A DNA stretch of 64,000 nt, taken from positions 2,172,501-2,236,500 of the forward strand of contig CM075767.1 of the NCBI GenBank assembly GCA_037974665.1. Reading direction: 5' to 3'. The notes below the pieces were generated by a model that was given only the letters and a program-made list of their open reading frames with translations, had not been told where the DNA came from and ran no database searches. Numbering within the stretch: the first letter of the stretch is position 1; each line of letters opens with the position of its first letter. The position numbers and the translations under genes were made by a program. This DNA is from Ehretia macrophylla (lineage: Eukaryota; Streptophyta; Magnoliopsida; Boraginales; Ehretiaceae). Positions 48,075-59,271 of the stretch are shown here, piece after piece.

Positions 48075-49012
48075 ATTGTGTGCTTATCGATTTATGTACT
48101 TATTAAATTGTGTGTTTATAATTGTTATTGATATTTCGTGTGAATCATATTGTTGGTTGCGCAACCTTATCGTTTAAGACGGATGTGATGGACCTCTCTA
48201 GGTGGCATCGGGCTTGCCAATGTTGGTTGCTCTAGCTCCATACCCTAGTCCTCACTTGTCTGGTATGGAGTATGCTAGGGGGTGTGGGTTGTAGGATCGG
48301 GTACATCTGGAGTACCCATTGGTGTTTGGGATGCCGGCATATCAAGATGGAGTTCGTGTTTCATGGTTCGTGGTTCGAGGAATTGGGTGATAAGGGTTAT
48401 CGAATGGTATCCTTTTGTTTAGTAACTCTCGCTTTGTGACGCCCGAGTTTTAGCCATGCATTCAATTACTGTTGCATCCCTTGTTTGCGCATTTCCTTCT
48501 GTGCATTATTAACTGTCTTCTTAAATTACTATTCACTCCATTTTTAACTTCATGCTATTAGCGAATTAGAATTTTTATTAAATCATATTAATTGTTAGAG
48601 TAGTGGGAAAAATGTGCATTTGAGCTAGAGGCGATAGGAGAGCTCGTTTAGAAAATGATTTTTGTAGTTGTATGAATAGTATTACGTAACATAACTTAGG
48701 GAATGAATTAGCTAGCATTCATTTTACTATCTAGGCTCGTTTTAAGCTAACTAAGCGCATTTAGTGAACCATTTAAGCAAGCAACTTAGCCCCATTTAAT
48801 ATATAACTCACACAACACACACATTAGCTCATAACTTACCAAAAAAAAAAAAAAAAGAAAGCATGCTGAAAACACTGTAGCAAATCCAAGAATTGCATAG
48901 GAGAAGAAATAGAGTTTTTTTTGCTCAACAAATCCTCATTCCAAGCCAAGCCAAGCTAGGTGCAAGTGGTTTAGGGTGTCTACTAGCCTCCTAGGAGCTC
49001 CTACGCGCATTG

Positions 49013-51827
49013 GTGAGGGATTTCACGACTTATTTTCGCATTTTAAAATAGTTGCTATTTTCTTGATTTGTTGAAAATGTGTTCAAATGCTATTGTATTG
49101 ATTATCTATGCTATTATACCTTGTATATGAGTGCTAGAGAACATATTTGAACCATTGTTTCGCTTTTTAAACGGTTGGAATCGTTAGTTTAATTCATGAG
49201 GTGAATAGTGACATTTTTTAAGGGTTTTGTGTAATTGCTCGAATTAGCTTGATTCAACACTCCTAATAGATGCCTTAGGTGCTAATGAAGGTAGTCTAAT
49301 AGCCCCGTGCACTTGAATTGCTCTAAAATCGCATAAAACGTAAAATAGTCGACTTTAATAAAGGGGTTTCGGGGTTAAGACGAATCTGGGTGGATTTGGG
49401 CTCTACTTTTGGTATCCTTAGGCTACCTAGGTGCTATAGAAGCTTTGCTAATCCTTGTTTGAAGCCCAGATGAGGTAGGTGTAGTGTAAAGCTATAAGAG
49501 GGAATTTGGGACTTTCGAGGTTATTGCGGGCGTTTGAATGAGTTAGAGGGTTGAAAGGGTTCCTTGAGGGTTAGTTAGAAGGTTGGTAGAGTTTTCCTTT
49601 AAATTTGAATCATTAACTTTGGTTTGGAGGAGAAATAGCTTGAATAACAAAGGGGTTTAGGTGCAATTTCGGTTGTCTCGTACTTCTAAGACCTTGGCAT
49701 GACTTCTTGAATGTTTAAATGTAGTTTCAAGTTGGTGTGGAACTTTTGATGTAATTCTAATTATATCTTGTATATGCCCTTTTGTAAAACTGCTTATTTG
49801 CTTGTATAAACTGCTTCTATTTTAACTGCATTGAGGAAACTTCGAGCTTAAAACTGTATTAATTGGAGAAGGATTAGGGGTTGAATTATATACCATTAGA
49901 AAGCCTTACGAGTCTAGTTTCTACAGCTTTTTACGGTGCATTAATCGGAGTTGTCTAGAGCAAGTTATGATAATTTTGGTGAGATGTGTCAGAAATGCCC
50001 TGTTACGCGAGAATCTGAATTTTGTTGTTATTTTGCTATAGTAATGATATAATTCAGTTCTAATTGGATGTATTCGATCAAGACCTTATTGTGTAGTGTC
50101 CTTGGATGATTAATAACGTAATGAGGCTCTTATAGTTATGTTGTTTTCATGAATTGTAATTGAAATCTAATTGCTAGTAAAGTTAATTTAAATTGAAAGC
50201 TATTCTATTCGACTGTGAATGAGAAATGCTAGTAGAGTTGTGATGGTCACCACCTTTAGACATAGGTAATGTTTCTATATATGCTAAACAATTCAACTGT
50301 TAGAATTAGTTGTTGTTATCAATGTGCAACTAGTGAACACTTAGAAAGGTCAAGTAAACTATGTGGAAGAATGTGTTTAATGCTTTTTGAAACTACATGT
50401 AAGGTTAATTGTAAGTTGATAGTTGTCTATTATATGTTAAATGTAATTAACTTAAGTTAATACTACTAGTGATATGTTAGAATCTTAGCTTGAAGTATAG
50501 TTATTTTACTAAAATAGTATGTTAGTTATTAAATGGTTGATAGTTAACTTTTCTATTAGTTGATAAATGCATTTCTTTCCCTATGTGCTAATGTTGGGCT
50601 ATCTTCATAGAGATATTACTAACTATTGTAAGTAAAGTAGAATATGAATTAGAAGTTCATTAAAGTAGTAAAAGACTGGGTAGTGTCATTGTGAATGAAT
50701 GTGTCATTTGAACATTAAAGTAACCTAACCTTTATTATCTCTATATCCGTTGGAGAAATTCTTTGAGTTGAGTTAATGGCTAGTTTATTGTTATGTGGAG
50801 TGAATTAATTTCTTGTACAAGTTATTAACTAAAGTAAAATGAGAAATAGTATGAGTAACTGCAGGCTCATGTGTTGATTTTAGTTAAACTAAATTCTAGC
50901 TCGATTTATATCTAGTTATAGCATGCTGGTTGAATCATTCTCATTTAAGTTTTTGAACTATCTTCTTAATTAACTTGTAGACTATTGAAAATATGGAATA
51001 TATGTTAAGTTAAAGTATATAAAAGTGGTATTTTGTTAAAAATAGAATTCTAATAGATATTGTATATATGCTAAATAAGCGAAGTTATAAGTTAGCTAAC
51101 TTAGAATGAATGTTGTAGTTAACGAGTAATTGAAGTAATGTTTGCTCATAGGTTCAAGGTGACTGGAAATGATGTGATTCAAACTTACATCTTGGAGCTC
51201 GGTAGAGGTGAGGGAGACTTCATCCTTATGTGCATAATAGTTTATTTACTTGTACTTAGATTATGTGCACTTATTGTCTATATATTGTGTGTGAGGGCAA
51301 CCTACTTTGTTGTCCCTCAACCATGTGTTTATTGATTTATACTATTGTTATCATTTTGAGTGCATTGCATCGTGGTTGCGCAACCATTCGGGCATGGTAG
51401 TGTCGGGGAAACTGGGCGGCATCGGGCTTGCCGGTCTACCTCGGATACCATGGTTGCCCAGTCCCTCTCTCGCTTGGGATGCCGCCCAGGGAGAGTTGGG
51501 TCGTAGGATTTCGGGGTACATCCGGAGTACACCCGTTTAGAGTTATAAGGGGATGCCGGCTTATCGATATCAGTGTCATTATTACATCGAGATTTCAGTT
51601 CGTGGCGTCGCTGGTGTGCCTCTGCCCTTCGGGGTATTCGCTTAGCCGGGACGTTACAGAAGTCAAAGTGTATCGTATCCTTTTTAATGTGTAGTAACTT
51701 GTTGTTTTAATTGTTCTTTGGTTGTAAAATACTTTATTTGTACTAACTGCTGCATTGCACGTCCCCAGTAGACCTTATCCCTCACTGAGCAATTGTGATT
51801 GCTCATACCTCGCTAAACATGTTTCAG
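49013..51827 (+). other. Intron-like segment of S2 LTR
   Basis: Same boundaries and same length (2815 bp) as in S1, with branch-point-like CGCTAAAC before the acceptor-like TTTCAG. Inferred only. Confidence 0.45.
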
Positions 51828-51904
51828 GAAGTGCTGAGGGTGAACCCCAACTAGTTGAGGTGCTAGTGGAAGAGGAAGAAGTTCAGGTTGAGCCTTTGCC
51901 TTAG
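51828..51904 (+). other. Short acidic reading frame, S2
   Basis: As in S1: phase kept, glutamate-rich, EPQLVEVLVEEEE then LP before TAG. The few differences from S1 do not interrupt the frame. Confidence 0.4.
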
Positions 51905-53362
51905 TTGTTGTGTGTTTGTTGTCTAAGGCGGATTTGCCTTCTTGTTGTTACATGGTGTACTTGTATTGCTATAGCATGATCTATTTTGTGGCCTTAAGGC
52001 TATGTATATTCTTGTAGTTGCAAGTTGAAAGCTGTTGGTTGTAATGTTAGCTTTGAGATATTATGGTTTGTAATAACTTTTAATTCTCCTTTTAGTTCTT
52101 GCATGCTTGGGGGTGTATGTTTAGAGGTGTTGATTTCAACTTCTAAAATTGCTCTAATGTTATCATAGGATGACATGTTAAAAATGTTTAATGAAAAGTT
52201 AAGTTGGGTGCATGCATGTGTGATTTGAATCTTTGAATTTTAATTATAAAAGCTTGTTTTAGTATATTGTGGCTAGTTTGAGCATTTACAGGTTTGAAAA
52301 ATGTCCGCGGTACAGAGGAAACTCTGTCCGTTTTTTTTCCTAAAATTTTGTGACCGGGTTTGGTATTGGGTTGAGAATAGCATGGTTATTAGAGCCTCCG
52401 GTCTCGTGAGGGATCGGGGTGTTACACGCTTAGGCCCTATGTCTTTGGAAAGTTACCATTGCTTGTGTATATATATTTGTGTTAATTAGCTTGTATAATT
52501 GAATTGTGTGTTAAATTGTTATTGGCTCCTCTAAGTTGCTTATTGTAATTGATCCATCATGGTTGTTCAATTTTCTTTAATGTGAATGTTAGCTTATTTA
52601 ATTGTATACCAGTTTCATATTGTTAAGTTGCTTTATTGTTGGTTATTGCATTGCATGAAACCATTTTCAAACTCCCCAGAAACTTGTTTCCTCACCCTCA
52701 CTGAGCAATCGTGTTGCTCACTCCCTCTTTCTAAACATTTAAGGTTCGATGCCTTCAAAGTCTGAGGTAAAGGAAGCTCGGGATTCTCCTTGATCGGATA
52801 TTCTAGTTTTAGTTGTTTGTTTCTATGTATACTTGTGCTAGCTATGTTTATTTGGAGGCGTGCGTGCCTTGTATATGTTGGTTTATAGGAAATGTAATGT
52901 AAAGTTAAAGTTTATTATGATTTGATAGGCGTAGTTGGTTTGTAATACCTCTAATGATTTACTTTATTGTCTAATTAGCTTGCATGCTTGCATGTTTGCA
53001 TGAAGTTAAGTGAATGATGTAGGATGACCTAAAATATAAGAAAGACAAGTAGAAAAGATTGGAGTGGTATGATAATTTGAATCAAAATAACAGGGTTTCA
53101 ATAGCTTTTGTCAGTGCTTGTTTGTATGCCTTATTTTGTCTTCGTTATAAGGCTCGGATGGCCTTAAGTATTGGAGGAGGATGTGATATTGAAGGATGGG
53201 GTTTGTTATGAATCTTGGATATTGTCATTGTGGCCAATTCTTCTATGTACAGGTAACTGGATAGTCCTAGAAACAGGGAAAACTCCATCTGTTTTTTCTC
53301 ATTTTTCATGACTTTGGGTTTTGGATTAGGGCTCCTGTCTCAGGAGGGATCGGGGTGTTACA

Positions 53363-53697
53363 AAGCCTTTTAATTGTTAGGACAAATGTGGTAGGTCAAG
53401 GGTCATTGGTTGTTTGAAGGAAGAATGCTAGAAGGTAATGATTTTATGTTGAAAATGGTTGATTTAGGTGTTATTACTCTCTTTTGTGTTGTAGGTGTTA
53501 TAAATGCTTGTGTTGGTGACCTCTGGGCTGCCTTAGAAATGTTTTAGTAGCATGCTAGGTTGGTTTTATGCTAAGTGAGGTTTAGTGTAGGGTATGGTGA
53601 AGTTAGTGCATTATATGTTGTTAGAATTGGCTTATATGTGCTAGGAATTGCAAAAGCGTTCATTTAGCTTCTTTGATTGTCAAATGTGTTGTTAGAG
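53363..53697. other. Unassigned stretch between LTRs Y and V
   Basis: 335 bp of A/T-rich sequence with no gene, domain or clear LTR boundary. It should be the host sequence into which Y (duplication candidate AAGCC at 53363) and V (TAGAG at 53693) were inserted. Its style resembles other LTR interiors in the window. Confidence 0.5.
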
Positions 53698-54690
53698 TGA
53701 AGCGCCCCGATCTCTCACGGAAGCAGGTCCCTGATCCCAAAAACCCCAGGTAAAGAAAACGAGGAAAAACAGACGGAGTATCCCCTATACTTAAGCCAGA
53801 CCAAAAACTTGCAAGTAGAAGATTACCGCAACACATAACAATTCCAATAATACCACTTCCATTTAATACTCATTACTAGCCCATAAAGTAGTCCTAGACT
53901 TTATACTTAGCCAAAATGTAACCATTCAGACACTCTAGCTATTCAACTATTAAGTTAAAATAACTATATAGATTAGACTATTACATGCCACTACGAGAAG
54001 ACTTAATTTTAAATACAAGTAGACTATTTAACTTTAATATAACACCCTTCTACAAGATTATTTACAAGGCCTCTCAGGCCACCAAATAGTTACATGTATA
54101 TAAAACCAACATTAATACCAAACTACACTCAATCCGAGCACATAACATACAAGGCAACCAATCTCGAGCAATCAAGGTATGCTTCAACCTCTTCTTTCTC
54201 TACAACCTGAAATATGGTAGATAAAGAGGGGTGAGCTACAACTAGCTCAATGACGGAAGGAAACAACAATATGGGGAGTTTCTGAAAACATTCCGTGCAA
54301 TGCAAACTAGCAATCATGAAGTTAAATAGCATTATGAGACAAATAACCAAATAAACAAACAAAGTAATACACATTTAAAAGGATATAATAGGACAAGTTC
54401 ATAAAGATAACACGAAAATTCCACATCAATACGATGTAACATTCAAATACACGAAACCAAATAACACATACAAAAAGGATACGATTTCGATTAACCCCAA
54501 AAACTCCAAGTTTACAATCACGACCTCGAACACGAACCACAAACCACGACCCACGAACAATGATATTATGCCGGCAAATCCCCATTCACTCCAGTGGGTG
54601 TACTCCGGATGTACCCCAATAATCGTATGACCCAACACTCCCTGGGAAGCCCGCTACCGCCCAGTGAATGCCTAGCGCATCCGCCTTGAC

Positions 54691-55071
54691 TGATATGAAC
54701 CACATCAACATGCGACGAGACCCAACATCAAATATGGCAAAACAAACCTAAGATATTTCAAGAATGATGGAAACCGCGACTCGTTGCTTAGCAAAACAAG
54801 AACCTTGGTATGGTAAAGATGCTAAAAACGGAGATGGAAATCTATTTGATAAGTCTAGGTTGAACGCCACAAGGTAATCTTTGATAAGTTCGAAGAGTTT
54901 CTTAAAGAACTCAAAGGAGAATAATCTCACAATTTTAATAAGTCAAAAACGTATATTAATTATCTTGAAAGCTAGCCTTATATAGGCAAAATAACAAAGA
55001 AGTATTCTACTTAGAAAATATCTCCTAATCCTTATCCTAAGTAGAAAAACGTGAATAGTAACTAGGTAAAA
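54691..55071 (-). repeat. Inverted LTR piece at the left end of T
   Basis: The reverse complement of the last 381 bp of the T LTR; it matches 55476-55856 with few differences and no visible length change. It begins TGATATGAAC, i.e. the LTR 3' end in reverse, and joins directly to the TG start of the 5' LTR at 55072. The two arms lie 404 bp apart. Confidence 0.85.
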
Positions 55072-55856
55072 TGACATGAAGGCTGTACGAACAATTCAAG
55101 AAAGAGACAAGAATCAGACGTCCACATTCATTGAACCGTCCACATTCGTTGAACCGTCCACGTTCATTGAACATACACGTCCACATTCAATGAACCATTT
55201 GGGTGAATTTTCCAGCTAAGAATCAAGTCAAGATTCTATTTCAAGATTCAAGAAATTCAAGATTCTTCAAGAAGTTTCAAGAAGCTTGGAAGACTTTGTC
55301 AAGATTTGGTTTCTTTGTAATTTTATTTTAGTTTTAGTTTTAGTTTAATTTGAATTCTCGTTTATCCTTTAGAAGTCCATTATGGACAAAATTAGGTGAT
55401 TGGATAACTCTAAATCCAATCTAGAGTCAAATTCGTAGGAGGAATGAGTCTTTCTTGGACTCAAAGTCTACTTCCTTTTACCTAGTTACTGTTCACGTTT
55501 TTCTACTTAGGATAAGGATTAGGAGATATTTTCCAAGTAGGATACTTCTTTGTTATTTTGCCTTTGTAAGGCTAGCTTTCAAGATAATTAATATACATTT
55601 TTGACTTATTAAAATTGTGAGATTATTATCCTTTGAGTTTGAAGAGTTTCTCTTCGAACTTATCAAGGATTACCTTGTGGCGTTCAACCTCGACTTATCA
55701 AACGGATTTCCATCCCCGTTTGGGGCGTCTTCACCATACCAAGGTTCTTGCTTTGCTAAGCAACGGGTCGCGGTTTCCTTCGTTCTTGAAAGATCTTGGG
55801 TTCGTTTTGCCATATTTGGTGTTGGGTCTCGTCGTATGTTGACGTGGCTCATATCA
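55072..55856 (+). repeat. 5' LTR of T
   Basis: 785 bp, from TGACATGAAGG to GCTCATATCA, matched by the 3' LTR. It begins with 18-bp tandem units. Confidence 0.8.
55119..55195 (+). repeat. 18-bp tandem units in the T LTR
   Basis: Three adjacent copies of CGTCCACATTCATTGAAC with single differences, then a fourth after six bases. The 3' LTR has the same array (58835 to about 58938) with one more partial copy. Confidence 0.9.
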
Positions 55857-55858
55857 AT

Positions 55859-55869
55859 TGGTATCAGAG
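55859..55869 (+). promoter_or_regulatory. Primer-binding site of T
   Basis: TGGTATCAGAG shortly after the 5' LTR, initiator tRNA-Met type. Confidence 0.8.
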
Positions 55870-56666
55870 TTTAGGTTTATTAGGTTTGCCTATCTTTTTC
55901 TTGTTTTCTTGGTCAAATCCGTGTGTCTAGGTTAGGTTTCAATTTTCTTACTTCGTTCTTGATTGAGTCTTGTTTTCAATTCTTTTTTCTTGTTTCCTCG
56001 TTTTTTAGTTGTGTCTTAATTCTATGTCTTGTCTTGTTTTCAATTCCGTTTCTTGCTTTCAATTTCATTTCTTGTTTTGCTTTCAATTGGCCAAATATGA
56101 ATTAGGGTGCCTTGTGACATCAAGAAAAGAAAAAAACATAAAAGAAAAGTCAAGAAAAGAAAGAAAAATGAAGAAAAAAAAATAGAAAATGAAATTTTTT
56201 TTGGTTGAATTAGCCTTCGAATCTAAACTTTTCTGAAAGGAAACGTCGTTCTGAGCAAAACCCATGGTTAGCCATGGGCACTACACTTGTGAGGCCATGT
56301 TCTATCGTTTTGCTAGGAGTTTTAGGCATTTTTGTGTTTTCTCATAGATTTTCTTTAACTTTTCTTATTACTCTAGGTTTCTTTTTCTTGTTTTGTTTTA
56401 ATTTCTTGTTCTAATCTTGTTTCCAAGTCTTAGAGGACTGTTTGCAACAACAACAAAAAAAGAGAGAAAAAAAAAGAGAAAAAAAAATTCAGAATCCGTG
56501 AAAAATAAAAACTTGATTTGCTGCTTGGATCCTTCTTGATATTCTTGGTTGATTTCTAGAGAACTTAAAGAAGAATACGAGTAGGAAAAGACAGAGTTGT
56601 AAGAGCATTAGAGGGTAAAATCCAAATTGAGTTGAGTGAAACACGTGAGGGAGTATTACTTCAATC
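55870..56666 (+). mobile_element. Leader of T
   Basis: About 800 bp with pyrimidine-rich TTCTTG repeats and then purine-rich A/G tracts. No coding signal; short frames on both strands follow from the skewed composition. Confidence 0.6.
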
Positions 56667-57770
56667 ATGTCACATAATCAAGAGGAGAACACAGGTGAAG
56701 AGGCTCAACATCCAGCTGTTCCAAATTTACAGCTACAAGCTTAAATGGGGGAGATAAGACGAATGATGAGGGCAGAACTTGAACAACTACATGAGATGTT
56801 AGATAGGGTAGAAGAGAGAACACAAAGGGGGTAGCCATTAGTTTCTCCGAACGCACCAAGGAGGAATAGGTTACAGCGAAGGGAAGTTGAAGATATGGAT
56901 GAAGTTGATGAGAAAGGCTTAGATGAAGAGTTTGATAGGTTGTCAGTGGCCAGCCGTGGGAGACATGGACGAGATAGAGAAGTTAGGGACCGTGTTGATA
57001 ACAATTTGGGAAACATAAAAATGAAGATTCTTGCTTTTCAAGGAATGAGTGATCTCGGAGCATATCTTGAGTGGGAAAAGAAGATGGAGTTGGTTTTCGA
57101 TTGCCACAACTATTCTGAATTGAAAAAGGTAAAACTTGCTGCAATTGAATTTACTAATTATGCTATTGTGTGGTAGGATCAGTTGTGCATTAATATGAGG
57201 CGGAATGAAGATCATCCTATTGCAACTTGGGATGAGATGAAGAGAGTGATGAGACGACGATTTGTACCCAGTCATTACTACTAGGTTCTATACCTCAAGC
57301 TGCAAAGTCTCCACCAAGGTAATAAAAGTGTCGATGAACATTACAAAGAGATGGAGATGGCTATGATTAGATCCAATGTGGATGAAGATCGGGAGGCAAG
57401 AATGGCCAGGTTTTTGAATGGATTAAACCAAGAGATTGCTAACACGATCGAGTTGCATCATTATGTAGAATTAGAAGATTTGGTGCATATGGCAATTAAA
57501 TTGGAGAAGCAACTAAAGAGGGGAGGTACACGACCAAGACAAGCCCAATAATACTTGAGTGCAGCACCTTGGAGGACGAGCTACCCAAAGAAAGAAGAAA
57601 ATCTGTCCACCTCCAAGGCCAAGCCCGAGCCCAAACCACCCACCATTGCCACGACCTCTCAAGGTAAAACCACTTCTACTACGACTCGATCTAGGGAGAT
57701 TAAATGTTTTAAATGTCAGGGACAAGGACAGGGACAAATAGCAAGCTAATGTCCAAACAAGCGAGCAATG
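56667..57770 (+). pseudogene. Gag-like remains of T
   Basis: Starts ATGTCACATAATCAAG. In several stretches it shows the plant chromovirus Gag pattern: an acidic N-terminal part, the capsid-like FQGMSDLGAYLEWEKKMELV block, the later MARFLNGLNQEIANTIELHH block, and a zinc-knuckle-like CFKCQG near 57710. In intact relatives Gag builds the particle and binds RNA through the knuckle. Here the reading is interrupted several times, so this is a fossil. Confidence 0.75.
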
Positions 57771-57916
57771 GTAGTCTTGGAGGATGGTGAGATTGAATCT
57801 AAAGACAAAACATATTCTGATGACATTCCCATACTAAAGGATACCATAGAGGTTGAATAGGAGTTTGGGACAAATCATGGAGAGATGCTTGGACTAGTGG
57901 CACATGAGCCTTAAGC

Positions 57917-58740
57917 TTGCAAGCTAAAGAAGATAAAGAGGAAGTACAGCGTGAGAACATCTTTCATACTCGTTGTCATGTGAAAGACAAGGTATGTAAT
58001 GTTATTATTGATGGTGGTAGTTGTACTAACATTGCTAGTACTTCCATGGTTGAAAAGCTAGGGCTCACAACAATTAAGCTGCCACGTCCATACAAGCTGT
58101 AATGGTTGAATAATTGTGGTTAAGTAAAGGTTACAAAACAGGTTGTTGTGTCATTTCGCATCAGAAAATATGAAGACGTAGTATTGTGCGATATGGTACC
58201 AATGCATGCTGGACATCTTCTCTTAGGAAGACCGTGGCAATTTGACCAACGTGTGCAACATGGAGGCTTCACCGATAAGTACTCATTCATGTTCAATCAA
58301 CGGACAATCACCCTAGTTCCGATGACACCAAAACAAGTTTATGAGGATCAAGTGAGGTTGCAAAAATTGAGTGAACAAAAGAAACTTAGTAAACAAAAGA
58401 ACTTGAGAGAGAAAAAGAATGAGAGTGAAAAAAAGAGTAAGGCCGAATCTAGAGAAGAATTGAGAAGAGAGAAGAGTTCGGCCAAGGAGGTAAAAACAGA
58501 GAGAAAACAAAAAAAAATTTATGCAAAAGCAAGTGAGGTTAAGAGAGCTTTGATCTCAAAACGGCTGATAAATGTACTTATATACAAGGAGGCTCTTTTA
58601 AACACTAACCAACTTGACTCTGCATTGCCCAGTGTTGTTGTTTCTTTCTTGCAGGATTTTGAGGAAGTGTTTCCCGAGGACATACCACAAGGTCTACCAC
58701 CTAGGTTGGTCTTTGAACCTAGAGGATTTGAGGACAAATC
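57917..58740 (+). pseudogene. Protease-like and linker remains of T
   Basis: An aspartic-protease-like VIIDGGSCTNIAS block near 58000 and the downstream HLLLGRPWQFD block at 58213-58248 are typical of the protease region of these elements. A long lysine/glutamate-rich linker (about 58340-58540) and a PSVVVSFLQDFEEVFPEDIP block follow, which in relatives lies just before the reverse transcriptase. No reverse transcriptase follows here. Broken. Confidence 0.7.
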
Positions 58741-58748
58741 CTTCTCAA

Positions 58749-58781
58749 GGCGGGGGGTGGGGGGGGGGGTGGGGGAGGGAA
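58749..58781 (+). promoter_or_regulatory. G-rich polypurine tract of T
   Basis: About 33 bases, nearly all G with a few T, C and A, ending GAGGGAA before the 3' LTR. Unusually G-rich; several G-runs close together could form a G-quadruplex. Confidence 0.7.
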
Positions 58782-59271
58782 TGATAAGGACATCAAGGTT
58801 GTACGAATCGGTCAAGAAAAAGCCAAGAATCAGACGTCCACATTCATTGAACCGTCCACATTCGTTGAACCGTCCACGTTCATTGAACATACATGTCCAC
58901 ATTCAATGAAGCATTTGGGCGTCCACATTCAATGAACCATTTGGGTGAATTTTCCAGCAAAGAATCAAGTCAAGATTCTATTTTCGAGATTCAAGAAATT
59001 CAAGATTCTTTAAGAAGTTTCAAGAAGCCTGGAAAACTTGGTCAATATTTGGTTTCTTCGTAATTCTATCTTAGTTTTAGTTTCAATTTTATTTGAATTC
59101 TAGTTTATCCTTTAGAAGTCTACTATGGACAAAATTAGGTGATTGGATAACTCTAAATCCAATATAGAGTCAAATTCATAGGAGGAAGGAGTCTTTCTTG
59201 GACTCAGAGTCTACTTCTTTTTACCTAGTTAATGTTCACGTTTTTTACTTAGGATAAGGATTACGAGATAT

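Larger units (their letters stand above)
48435..52426 (+). mobile_element. S2: solo LTR of about 4.0 kb
   Basis: 3992 bp from TGTGACGCCCGAG to GGGGTGTTACA, flanked by perfect CGCTT duplications (48430-48434 and 52427-52431), no interior. Near-identical to S1 along the whole length, so both derive from recently active copies. TATATAA 48800-48806, donor-like GTGAGG 49013, hairpin 51293-51318, palindrome 51373-51386, near-palindrome 51514-51534, acceptor-like ATGTTTCAG ending 51827, acidic frame ending at 51904. It sits in LTR Y. Confidence 0.9.
45841..53362 (+). mobile_element. Y: plus-strand LTR, right part, split by S2
   Basis: Own sequence here is 45841-48429 and 52432-53362; the start must lie left of Z, outside the window. 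It ends GGGATCGGGGTGTTACA at 53362. It contains the GAGTCCGGACTAAA / TTTAAAC box (46016), donor-like GGAGGTGAGA (46522), hairpin 48050-48074, palindrome GGTTGCGCAACC 48155-48166, near-palindrome 48299-48317, and after S2 the CCTCACTGAGCAA box with branch-point-like CTAAAC (52731). The box at 46016 would be about 430 bp from an LTR start by comparison with A, so about 250 bp are missing on the left, which fits Z/X having been inserted there. Confidence 0.65.
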
